Positions 1 through 5,433 are shown, counted from the first letter of the stretch. The stretch: 6,594 nt of DNA from Halobacteriales archaeon SW_9_67_25 (GCA_003022745.1 PXSU01000007.1:1-6594); one strand, 5' to 3'. Translations and numbers: made by a program. The notes: generated by a model not told the origin, from the letters alone.

Positions 1-264
1 CCGGTCGGAGATGTCTGCCACGACGGCGTCGCCGACCAGTTCCTCCAGGGGCATCGACTCGATGTCGCGCCCGCTGGCGACGAAGTGTTTCTCCCCGTCG
101 AGGTGGGTCCCGGTGTGGTTCATGAACTCTATCTTCTGCCCGTTGACTTTCTCGGTGTCCAGGCTCTTCTCGTACCACACCTTCGGGTTGTCGTAGGTCG
201 GCCACGCCGGCGTGTCTCCCGACCACGGCTGGGTCAGGTCGTGCATCTCGTAGTCGTCCAGCAT
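1..264 (-). CDS. Cyclase-family (kynurenine formamidase-fold) metal-dependent hydrolase, N-terminal part
   Basis: This is the first 88 residues of a gene that runs off the left edge with no stop, in one continuous frame. It opens with MHDLTQPWSGDTPAWP (residues 7-22), the usual start of the cyclase family (PF04199), where a 'DLTxPxxxxxPxWP' strand precedes the active site. The metal-site signature is HTGTHLDGEKHF (residues 50-61), with likely ligands H50, H54, D56 and possibly H60. Family members use Zn or Mn to hydrolyse amides, for example N-formylkynurenine or isatin. The common form of the motif has Pro two residues after the Asp, and here it is Glu. The start is the ATG at 264-262. A TGA lies 10 codons upstream, so only a small extension from a TTG is possible. 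No clear Shine-Dalgarno is visible. It lies downstream of iclR on the same strand, beside amidohydrolase genes, which suggests a ring-opened or cyclic amide substrate. The family call is firm. The substrate is unknown. Confidence 0.85.
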   Translation of the reverse strand, partial: MLDDYEMHDLTQPWSGDTPAWPTYDNPKVWYEKSLDTEKVNGQKIEFMNHTGTHLDGEKHFVASGRDIESMPLEELVGDAVVADISDR

Positions 265-307
265 ACAGTCGGGGTTCTCGTGTTGGCCCAATCAAGGTTT
301 GGATGCG

Positions 308-340
308 GTCCGGCCGGCGGACAGTCCGGCCGCGGCCGGA
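308..340. promoter_or_regulatory. Palindromes upstream of the cyclase gene (candidate operator)
   Basis: Two adjacent dyads lie 44-76 bp upstream of the cyclase ATG. Positions 308-322 are GTCCG-GCCGG-CGGAC. Positions 325-340 are a perfect 16-bp palindrome, TCCGGCCGCGGCCGGA. The 9-mer GTCCGGCCG also occurs directly repeated at 308-316 and 324-332. The spacing suits an operator upstream of the core promoter. GC-rich dyads arise easily in haloarchaeal DNA, so a regulatory role is inferred. No convincing TATA box was found around 285-297. Confidence 0.35.
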
Positions 341-364
341 AAGAGATTCCCCGCCCGTTCTGTA

Positions 365-375
365 TCGTGGGACAG
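365..375 (-). promoter_or_regulatory. Candidate regulator site, copy A (CTGTCCCACGA)
   Basis: On the minus strand this reads CTGTCCCACGA, about 100 bp upstream of the cyclase ATG. It matches the sites at 1722-1732 (CTGTCCCGCGA) and 1784-1794 (CTGTCCCACAA) in front of iclR at nine of eleven fixed positions. The shared orientation and intergenic location suggest one DNA-binding protein, most simply the IclR regulator encoded here. The role is inferred from recurrence only. Confidence 0.35.
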
Positions 376-424
376 TCGTGGCTCAGACGACTCGTCTTCC
401 TCGCTGGGGCGGCGGCGTTCTGTC

Positions 425-463
425 CGGTGAAGTACCGCGGGGACAAGCCCCGCGGCTTCACCG
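425..463. repeat. Hairpin 1: long GC-rich inverted repeat
   Basis: The outer arms are CGGTGAAG (425-432) and CTTCACCG (456-463). The inner arms are CCGCGGGG (435-442) and CCCCGCGG (448-455), with a 2-nt bulge (433-434) and the loop ACAAG (443-447). That gives 16 perfect base pairs. No T-tract follows on either strand, so a simple transcription terminator is not the best reading. The inner core (GGGG-NCAAG-CCCC) recurs in hairpin 2, about 330 bp away, as expected for the ends of an IS200/IS605-like or PATE-like element. Confidence 0.75.
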
Positions 464-764
464 TGGTGACCGCACGTCCCAAACCGGGGCGTGCCGTCGC
501 AGGCGAATGTAATTCCCCTCGACCTTCCCGAGATGGGTCGGTTGGAATTCACACCCGAACGCCCGGTGCGTCCGTGAGGGTCGGCGGCTCCACCCCGCCC
601 GACAACTCCCGTCGCACCACGCCAAAGACGCGGATTTTGAGAGGAGTCGCATTTCCAAACCGTCGCAGTCAGCGTTGGATTACGGTCTGTAACCCGTCTT
701 TATGGGTTTCTGACTGTACAAACTGTACGACTTGTGGTTTGGTTAATCTTTCGACGGCCTTCAC

Positions 765-785
765 CCTCGGGGTCAAGCCCCGAGG
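765..785. repeat. Hairpin 2: inverted repeat matching the core of hairpin 1
   Basis: The arms are CCTCGGGG (765-772) and CCCCGAGG (778-785), perfect over 8 bp, around the loop TCAAG (773-777). Relative to hairpin 1, the third stem base pair and one loop base differ. A TTCACC segment abuts the left arm here and follows the right arm in hairpin 1. The compensated stem change (G-C to T-A) means the structure is kept while the sequence varies, which argues for selection on the hairpin or for related element ends. Confidence 0.7.
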
Positions 786-854
786 CACTCGGCCTGCTCT
801 GCCCGGTAGAACCCAGCCACTGGAACGGGTGCCAGTGTCCGCCGTCCGGGCGGG

Positions 855-903
855 GAAGTCGCCGGTACTTACACCAATACGACTGTAAGCCTATGGCGAC
901 TTC
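855..903. repeat. Nested inverted repeat just downstream of iclR
   Basis: The outer arms GAAGTCGCC (855-863) and GGCGACTTC (895-903) are perfect over 9 bp. Inside them CTTACA (868-873) pairs with TGTAAG (884-889) around a 10-nt loop. The structure starts 21 bp beyond the iclR stop on the transcribed strand. It could shape the 3' end of the iclR mRNA or be the subterminal hairpin of the putative mobile element. There is no T-run beside it, so it is not a classic terminator. Confidence 0.55.
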
Positions 904-923
904 TGGGCCACTCGCCGGTGGTA

Positions 924-1679
924 TCAAGAGTAGGTGAGATTCAGTTCGGCGGCGCTGGCGGCATCGGCGACCTTCGCAGGGAACTCCTCGCGGAAGCGGT
1001 CGCCGTAGACGCGACTCGACGGCCCGGCGAGACTGACCGACCCGAGAACCTCCTCGCCGTCGTAGATGGGGGCCGCGACGCTCCGCAGGCCGTCGAGGCG
1101 CTCCTCGTCGTCGAAAGCCACGCCCGCCTCGGCTATTTCGGCCAGTTCCGCGGACAGTTCGTCACGCTCCGTGACAGTGTTGTCCGTCAGGGTCGGGAGG
1201 CCGCGCCGCTGGACGATCCCGTCGACGCGGGACTCGGGCAGACCGGCGAGGATTGCCTTGCCCAGGGCCGCCCCGTGGAGGTATATCCGCTGGCCGGTGA
1301 AGCTGTCTATGTGGACCGACCCCTCGCCCTCCGAGCGGTAGAGAAACACCCCGAGGCCGTGTTCCTCGATCAACAGCGCAGAGATCTCGCCGGTCTCCTC
1401 CGCGAGGCGGCTGACCTCGCCACGGGCAGCCTCGTAGACGTCGTGGAAGTCACGGGCCTTCGCACCCAGTTCGAGAAACCTGCTGCCGAGCCGGTACTCC
1501 CCGCCGTCGTTGACGACGTACTCGCCCGATTCGAGCGTCTTCAGGTGGTTGAAGACTGTGCTTCGCGGGAGGTCGAGGTCCTCGGCCAGTGCCGTCACCC
1601 CGACGGTGTCGTACTCGCCGAGCGTCTGGAGGATCGCCAGCGTCCTGTCGACCGCCTTGATCGGCACGTTCTCCGACAT
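924..1679 (-). CDS. IclR-family transcriptional regulator
   Basis: A 251-residue protein of typical IclR length. Residues 6-65 are the winged helix-turn-helix: VDRTLAILQTL (9-19) opens the domain, and LAEDLDLPRSTVFNHLKTLE (31-50) is the turn and recognition helix, followed by the wing ending EYRLG. Residues 75-248 are the effector-binding domain, with the family patterns LHGAALGKAILA (134-145) and GLRSVAAPIYDGEEVLGSVS (198-217). These regulators bind as dimers or tetramers and sense small molecules such as aromatic acids, glyoxylate or, in allantoin and hydantoin loci, pathway intermediates. The ATG at 1679 is chosen over an in-frame GTG at 1694 because the TATA box at 1706-1715 puts transcription start almost at the ATG. 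The protein is acidic, as expected in a halophile. It lies downstream of the hydantoinase-like gene on the same strand and probably controls this locus and itself. The effector is unknown. Confidence 0.92.
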   Translation of the reverse strand: MSENVPIKAVDRTLAILQTLGEYDTVGVTALAEDLDLPRSTVFNHLKTLESGEYVVNDGGEYRLGSRFLELGAKARDFHDVYEAARGEVSRLAEETGEISALLIEEHGLGVFLYRSEGEGSVHIDSFTGQRIYLHGAALGKAILAGLPESRVDGIVQRRGLPTLTDNTVTERDELSAELAEIAEAGVAFDDEERLDGLRSVAAPIYDGEEVLGSVSLAGPSSRVYGDRFREEFPAKVADAASAAELNLTYS

Positions 1680-1705
1680 CGTCCCACCCCGCACGCGCCA
1701 GCGAC

Positions 1706-1715
1706 AAAATATTTT
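1706..1715 (-). promoter_or_regulatory. iclR TATA box, nearly leaderless
   Basis: AAAATATTTT is a self-complementary TATA element centred about 31 nt before the ATG of iclR. Archaeal transcription starts roughly 25 nt downstream of the TATA centre, so the leader would be only a few nucleotides. The G/C-rich 10 bp upstream on the minus strand would hold the BRE and coincide with the operator candidate. Confidence 0.6.
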
Positions 1716-1732
1716 CCCACGTCGCGGGACAG
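1715..1732. promoter_or_regulatory. Interrupted palindrome abutting the iclR TATA box; site copy B
   Basis: Plus-strand TCCCACG-T-CGCGGGA (1715-1729) is a dyad with six of seven arm positions pairing. It lies directly upstream of the TATA box, where the BRE and TFB would bind. On the minus strand, 1722-1732 reads CTGTCCCGCGA, sharing the motif found at 1784-1794 and 365-375. Binding here would block pre-initiation complex assembly, so autorepression by IclR is the simplest reading. This is inferred. Confidence 0.45.
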
Positions 1733-1783
1733 ACTACCGCTTCGACAGGTGTTGTACTTACCGCCAAACGAATCTGTTTTACA

Positions 1784-1794
1784 TTGTGGGACAG
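1784..1794 (-). promoter_or_regulatory. Candidate regulator site, copy C (CTGTCCCACAA)
   Basis: This second copy of the motif upstream of iclR is 62 bp from copy B, close to six helical turns, so proteins at both sites would face the same side of the DNA. The rest of the 191-bp gap between the hydantoinase stop and iclR (1680-1870) holds the promoter and no gene. No T-rich terminator for the upstream gene is visible. Confidence 0.35.
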
Positions 1795-1870
1795 GGATGG
1801 CACGGAGGTACGGCTCCCGTCATCCGAAGGTGTCACTGCCGGATATGGATTCGACGCGAGGGGGAGACGA

Positions 1871-3292
1871 CTACTCCAGCGGGACGCCGTCGTCGTACCG
1901 CGGGAGGTACTCGCGGCCGCCCTTCTCGACCTGGAGCTGGCCCGCCTCGACGACGACCTCGCCGCCGACGATGGTGTGGGTCGGCAGGCCGGTCAGCTCC
2001 TCGCCGTGAAACGTGGAGTAGCGCGGTTCCATGGTGTGGTAGAAGTCGTCGTCGACGACTGCCGATTTCTCCATGTCGACGAGTACCATGTCGGCGTCGG
2101 CTCCCTCGACGAGCGCGCCCTTCCGGGGGTAGAGTCCCCAGCGTTTCGCGTTGTTCTCGGCACAGACCTCGACGAGCCGTTCCATCGAGATGCGGTCCTC
2201 GTTGACCCCTTCGCTCACCATCGCCGGCAGGAAGTACTCGATGCCGTTGTTGTCGCCGGGGATGGCCTCCCACATGTCGCCGTACTTGCCCTGTTCTTTC
2301 TCCTTGAAGGGCTTCCTGTGGGGACAGTGGTCGGTCCCGGCGTAGTCGACGACGCCCTCGCGCAGGCCCTGCCAGAGTTTGTCGACACTCCACTGCTCGC
2401 GCAGCGGGGGCGAAATCTTCCCCCAGACGCCCAGGTCCTCGTCGTTGGTGTGTGCGAGGAACGCCGGCAGCGTCTCGGCGCTGATGTCGACGCCCTGCTC
2501 CTGGTAGCGCCGGCAGACCTCGACACCCTCGCCGGTGCTCATGTGGACGATGTAGGCCGTCGAGTCGGTGAACTCGGTGAGCTTTGCGATGGACTCGATC
2601 TGCATCGCCTCGGTGATGTTGGGGGAGGCCTCCGTCCAGGCCTGCAGGTCGTTGCGGCCCGCCTTCTGGAGGTCCTTGCGGAGTTCGTAGGCCAGGTCCT
2701 CGTTCTCTGCGTGGAACATCACGACGCCGCCGTCGATGTCGGCGACCTGGTCGAGCAGACGGTACACGCGGCCGGCGTCGGAGTGTTCGATGCCGAGTTC
2801 CGGCGAGGCGTGTTTGTACCAGTTGTAGAAGATCTTGAACGACCGGACGCCCTCCTCGGCCAGTGCCTGTATCTCCTCGAAGTGGGGCTCCTTGTGGATG
2901 ATGGCGTGGTAGGCGAAGTCGATGTAGGAGTTTTCCTGGCCGGCCTCGACGAAGAAGTCCATGTCCGGGACGTAGGGGTCGGGCTGGAGGAGGAAGTTCA
3001 CCACCGTGGTGACGCCGCCGTGGACGGCGCCGCGCGTCTCCGTCTCGAAGTCGTGGACGAGTCCCTCGTGGTACTCGAACTCGTACCGGGAGAGGCCCCA
3101 GTGGACGTGGGGGTCGATGAACCCGGGGACGAGGTAGTTACCCCCGGCGTCGATGGTCCGCTCGGCGTCGGGAAGCGTCCGGTCGGAGCCGACCGCGACG
3201 GTTTTGCCGTCGTCGGCCGCGACGCCGCCGAGGAGTGTCTGGCCGGGCGTGACCACCCGTGCGTTCGTGACTCGCAGGTCCACCTGTGACAT
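1871..3292 (-). CDS. Hydantoinase/dihydropyrimidinase-type cyclic amidohydrolase
   Basis: A 473-residue protein of normal length for D-hydantoinase, dihydropyrimidinase and allantoinase, which open cyclic amide or imide rings in the cytosol with a binuclear metal centre. The full ligand set is present: H62 and H64 in PGFIDPHVHWG, the carbamylated lysine K153 in SFKIFYNWYK, H194 in MFHAEN, H250 in YIVHMSTGEG and catalytic D321 in GTDHCPH. The segment DNNGIEYFLP (347-356) matches the substrate-binding loop of hydantoinases. The loop after K153 seems one residue longer than the usual 'FKxFMAYK', so the usual substrate-binding Tyr may be Y159. The ATG at 3292 is preferred to an in-frame GTG at 3307 because a TATA-like element centred near 3319 puts transcription start at this ATG. 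Neighbours (permease, cytosine deaminase) favour a pyrimidine-derived substrate. Allantoin, hydantoin or another imide cannot be excluded. Dihydroorotase of de novo synthesis is less likely, given the length and the catabolic-type context. Confidence 0.88.
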   Translation of the reverse strand: MSQVDLRVTNARVVTPGQTLLGGVAADDGKTVAVGSDRTLPDAERTIDAGGNYLVPGFIDPHVHWGLSRYEFEYHEGLVHDFETETRGAVHGGVTTVVNFLLQPDPYVPDMDFFVEAGQENSYIDFAYHAIIHKEPHFEEIQALAEEGVRSFKIFYNWYKHASPELGIEHSDAGRVYRLLDQVADIDGGVVMFHAENEDLAYELRKDLQKAGRNDLQAWTEASPNITEAMQIESIAKLTEFTDSTAYIVHMSTGEGVEVCRRYQEQGVDISAETLPAFLAHTNDEDLGVWGKISPPLREQWSVDKLWQGLREGVVDYAGTDHCPHRKPFKEKEQGKYGDMWEAIPGDNNGIEYFLPAMVSEGVNEDRISMERLVEVCAENNAKRWGLYPRKGALVEGADADMVLVDMEKSAVVDDDFYHTMEPRYSTFHGEELTGLPTHTIVGGEVVVEAGQLQVEKGGREYLPRYDDGVPLE

Positions 3293-3305
3293 TGTAGTGC
3301 GGTTC

Positions 3306-3336
3306 ACCCGCGGAAACTTAATTCTTTACCGCGGAA
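3306..3336 (-). promoter_or_regulatory. Leaderless promoter of the hydantoinase gene with paired CCGCGGAA elements
   Basis: A TATA-like TTAAG lies at 3317-3321, about 27 nt before the ATG at 3292, as in haloarchaeal leaderless genes. The 8-mer CCGCGGAA (plus strand) occurs at 3308-3315 and 3329-3336, exactly 21 bp apart, or two helical turns. One copy covers the BRE side and the other lies between TATA and the expected start site. This is good geometry for a repressor. CCGCGG alone is common in GC-rich DNA, so the evidence rests on the shared AA and the spacing. Confidence 0.5.
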
Positions 3337-3375
3337 CACTCCTCGGGGTACCCCGGCCGCACCGGACCTGCCCGG

Positions 3376-3792
3376 TCACTGGAGTTCCAGACCCGCCACC
3401 TCCGCGAGTCGCTCGTGGCACTCCCCCGGGTCGACCGGGTGGACAGTCACCGGCTTGGCGCGGCCGTCGACGTGGATAATCAGTTCGTGGCGGTCGTCGT
3501 AGGTCCGCGCGAGGCTCCAGACCCCGACGGCCCCGAAGACGATTCCGATGTAGACGTTCCGCGTGATGGCCACGAACGTCCCGACGGCGAGGAGAACGAC
3601 GCTCATGACCGCCAGGTCCCACTCGAGGGTTCGCAGGGAGAGTTGCGTGACGTTCGAGTGGCTGATCTTGACCTTCTCATCGTCCCGCTGGACGAAAATG
3701 GCGCCCTCGGCGTAGCCGATCCAGCCCCCGTCCCGCAGTCCCATCCGCGTGACTGTGACCTCCCCCGTCTCGTCGGCCTCACCTGCGTCCAT
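3376..3792 (-). CDS. Small two-helix membrane protein encoded beside the permease
   Basis: A 138-residue protein that I do not recognise as a named family. Residues 1-57 are polar and acidic, with a beta-rich stretch (GWIGYAEGAIFVQ, 24-36, then EKVKISHSNVTQLSL, 39-53). Two hydrophobic helices follow, about 60-77 (LAVMSVVLLAVGTFVAIT) and 80-97 (VYIGIVFGAVGVWSLA), joined by a very short turn. Residues 98-138 return to a soluble strand-rich tail with a final helix (ECHERLAEVAGLEL). Strands, a transmembrane hairpin, then strands and a helix recall PH-like small membrane proteins of archaea, but this is a fold guess. The ATG at 3792 lies 26 bp after the permease stop. A GTG at 3816 would start 2 bp after that stop, but neither has a clear Shine-Dalgarno. 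Tight spacing implies co-transcription with the permease and perhaps an accessory role at the membrane. A small PAS- or transport-unrelated housekeeping protein is equally possible. Confidence 0.7.
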   Translation of the reverse strand: MDAGEADETGEVTVTRMGLRDGGWIGYAEGAIFVQRDDEKVKISHSNVTQLSLRTLEWDLAVMSVVLLAVGTFVAITRNVYIGIVFGAVGVWSLARTYDDRHELIIHVDGRAKPVTVHPVDPGECHERLAEVAGLELQ

Positions 3793-3818
3793 ACGTGGGC
3801 GACGTCCGGTGGTCACTA

Positions 3819-5360
3819 TCAGTCGTCCGCGACGTCCGCACCACCGGACTCGTCACCGGAGAGAAAGCGTTCGTGCCAGGGCGTGAACGCGTCCTCGTCT
3901 TCGGTGATATCCTCCCAGGCCGTCAGACCGCGTTCCTCACGGGTCCCGGGAATCGTGTTGTCGAGGACGAACGCGGCGAGGCCGCCGACGGCTATCTCGG
4001 TCCCCATCACGATGCCGATCGTGTCGGCCACGGCGGTGATACCGAGCACCTGACCGAGGACCGGCACCTGCGAGAGGCCCGCCTCAAGCGTCATCTCGGA
4101 CGCGTTCTGGACGTTCGAGATATACTGCGGAATGGACAGCCCGGCGAACAGGCCAAATCCGATGACGAAGACGTTGCGGTTCTGGTTCAGGTCGGCGTGC
4201 TGGAGTTGCGAGAGGCCGACGCCGACGATCTGGGCGAACATCGCGAGGAAGAGCCCCCCGACGATGGCGTTGGGAATCGTCGTCACGAACGCGCCGAAGT
4301 AGCCGACGAATCCGACCAGCACCATCACGACGGCACCGACCTGGACGACGTACCGGGAGGCGACCTTGGTGATGCCGATGGCGCCGATGTTCTCGGTGTA
4401 GGAGGTGGACCCGTTCCCGGTTCCCATGATGCCGGCGAAGACGTTGCCCAGCCCCTCCATGCCGAGGCCGTGGTTGACGCGCCTTGCGTTGGGCGCACCC
4501 TCGCCAGCCATCCGTGCGACAGAGTGGTAGTCACCGAAACTCTCGATGGCCGACGCGAACATCCCCGCGATCATGCCCACGGCAAAGGACGGGGTGAACA
4601 GCGGCGGTCCCCACTGGAAGGGCGTGATGATACGGACCGGTGGTGCGCTCGCGATCTGCCCGAGGTTCACCAGGTTCGCGAACCCTGCCACCGACAGGAT
4701 CACCGCCACCAGATAGGCCGCGCCGAGTCCCAGTAACACCGGGAACAGCTTGAATACTCTCGAATAGCTGTCCAGGTACTGCGAGAACAGCACGATGAGG
4801 ACCAGCGTCAGCCCGACCAGATACCAGTTGTTCGACGCGCTGGTGATCTGGGGTACGCCGATGAGTGCGAGTCCGATCAGGGTGATGACCACCGAGATGA
4901 CCAGCGGCCCCATGTACCGTTTGAGGTACCCGAAGATGCCGAGGTATCCGATGATCACCTCCAGCCCACCGGCGATGATGACCGCACCCTGCAACTCGCG
5001 TATCATCACCGTCGGGGCGGCGTCGCTGGCAGCGAGGACGCCGATGATCGCCAGTGCCGGCCCCAGCATCGAGAACGTCCCGCCCTGGACGATGGGATAG
5101 CGGTTGCCGATGGTGGCCTGGGCGAACGTCGCGACCCCGGAGACGACGAAGAACGTGGCGACTAACTGTGCCGTCTGCGAGGCGTCAAAGCCCATCGCAC
5201 CCGCCAGCACCAGGGGAATGGCGATGGTGGATCCGACCATCGTCAGCCAGTGCTGGACGCCCAGCAGGACGGACTCGCCGAGCGGCGGTTTCTCTTCGAG
5301 CCCGTACTCGACCATTGTCTCGCCGCCGTCGGTAGCTACCTCGCGGTCACCGTCTACCAT
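3819..5360 (-). CDS. NCS2/NAT-family nucleobase permease (xanthine/uracil permease type)
   Basis: A 513-residue integral membrane protein, somewhat longer than bacterial UraA-type permeases, with acidic cytosolic tails. Family landmarks are in order: GVQHWLTM (34-41) with the conserved QH of the first helix; GTFSMLGP (94-101) in the substrate-binding region; SAIESFGDYHSVAR (270-283) with the key Glu E273; the NAT signature ENIGAIGITK (323-332); and SIPQYI (409-414). About 14 hydrophobic helices can be traced, as in this fold. The family takes up uracil, xanthine, uric acid or other bases with protons or sodium. The NAT signature starts with Glu, and this alone does not fix the substrate. Adjacency to cytosine deaminase suggests a pyrimidine base, but the ring-opening enzymes allow a purine-derived or hydantoin-like substrate. 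The start at 5360 has a GGAGGG 6 nt upstream, and an internal ATG at 5315 has no such support. Confidence 0.9.
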   Translation of the reverse strand: MVDGDREVATDGGETMVEYGLEEKPPLGESVLLGVQHWLTMVGSTIAIPLVLAGAMGFDASQTAQLVATFFVVSGVATFAQATIGNRYPIVQGGTFSMLGPALAIIGVLAASDAAPTVMIRELQGAVIIAGGLEVIIGYLGIFGYLKRYMGPLVISVVITLIGLALIGVPQITSASNNWYLVGLTLVLIVLFSQYLDSYSRVFKLFPVLLGLGAAYLVAVILSVAGFANLVNLGQIASAPPVRIITPFQWGPPLFTPSFAVGMIAGMFASAIESFGDYHSVARMAGEGAPNARRVNHGLGMEGLGNVFAGIMGTGNGSTSYTENIGAIGITKVASRYVVQVGAVVMVLVGFVGYFGAFVTTIPNAIVGGLFLAMFAQIVGVGLSQLQHADLNQNRNVFVIGFGLFAGLSIPQYISNVQNASEMTLEAGLSQVPVLGQVLGITAVADTIGIVMGTEIAVGGLAAFVLDNTIPGTREERGLTAWEDITEDEDAFTPWHERFLSGDESGGADVADD

Positions 5361-5366
5361 CGATTA

Positions 5367-5372
5367 CCCTCC
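5367..5372 (-). promoter_or_regulatory. Shine-Dalgarno of the permease gene
   Basis: GGAGGG on the minus strand, 6 nt before the ATG at 5360, is complementary to the anti-SD of archaeal 16S rRNA. It fixes the permease start and marks this gene as leadered, unlike the hydantoinase and iclR genes. Confidence 0.7.
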
Positions 5373-5433
5373 GAGTGTCTTTGGTATTGCGTCTCATGAC
5401 TTCGTACCTTCAATCCACACATCAGTTATGAGG

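Larger units (their letters stand above)
425..903. mobile_element. Possible PATE/MITE-like remnant of an IS200/IS605-type element
   Basis: The segment between hairpin 1 and the nested stem at 855-903 has no intact gene. It is bounded by palindromes, two of which share their core, is unlike the flanking genes in composition, and sits cleanly between two genes. Haloarchaea are known to carry palindrome-associated transposable elements and truncated IS1341-type (TnpB-only) elements of a few hundred base pairs. The plus strand just after hairpin 2 (from about 785 to a stop at 887-889) encodes PGRTQPLERVPV followed by SAVRAGKSPVL. From memory this resembles the C-terminal tail of haloarchaeal TnpB proteins with a deletion, but that is a weak recollection. 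Exact ends and target site are not visible, because IS200/IS605 insertions leave no target duplication. Confidence 0.3.
265..923. other. 659-bp intergenic block rich in inverted repeats, no convincing gene
   Basis: No reading frame here looks like a haloarchaeal protein. The open frames overlap each other on both strands and are rich in Arg, Pro, Ser and Cys instead of Asp and Glu. The block holds the cyclase-gene upstream region (265-400), a 13-bp palindrome AGACGA-C-TCGTCT (385-397), hairpin 1 (425-463), a nested inverted repeat CAGTCA (666-671)/TGACTG (711-716) enclosing AACCC (691-695)/GGGTT (704-708), a direct repeat ACTGTAC (713-719 and 722-728), hairpin 2 (765-785), CACTGG (818-823)/CCAGTG (832-837), and a nested stem at 855-903. 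Composition is clearly more AT-rich around 640-755 than in the flanking genes. This suits a degenerate mobile element, a structured RNA, or both. Confidence 0.6.

Noticed and set aside
425..463. Hairpin 1 as an intrinsic transcription terminator
   Set aside because: No U-tract follows on either strand, archaeal termination relies mainly on T-runs, and the hairpin is far (about 460 bp) from the iclR stop.
85..888. Open frame of 267 codons on the plus strand
   Set aside because: It is antisense to the cyclase gene at its start and then runs through the hairpin block. Its composition is rich in Arg, Pro, Ser and Cys, unlike a halophile protein. Only its last part (785-889) is considered, as a possible TnpB vestige.
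918..2009. Long plus-strand open frame opposite iclR
   Set aside because: It is the shadow of the IclR coding strand in GC-rich DNA, crosses the iclR promoter, and matches no family, whereas the minus strand gives a clear IclR protein.
1784..3289. 501-codon plus-strand open frame opposite the hydantoinase gene
   Set aside because: It is a repetitive Val/Asp/Gly/Leu sequence typical of the antisense of an acidic haloarchaeal gene. The minus strand carries the complete metal-ligand set.
3293..3307. GTG start five codons upstream for the hydantoinase
   Set aside because: The TATA-like element would place transcription start downstream of this GTG, and the ATG at 3292 gives the family-typical N-terminus.
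325..3334. CCGCGG hexamer as a locus-wide regulatory motif
   Set aside because: It also occurs inside coding sequence and roughly as often as expected in DNA of this GC content. Only the extended, phased pair at 3308-3336 was kept.
3795..4736. 313-codon plus-strand open frame opposite the permease
   Set aside because: Antisense shadow rich in Asp, Glu, His and Arg with no recognisable domain.
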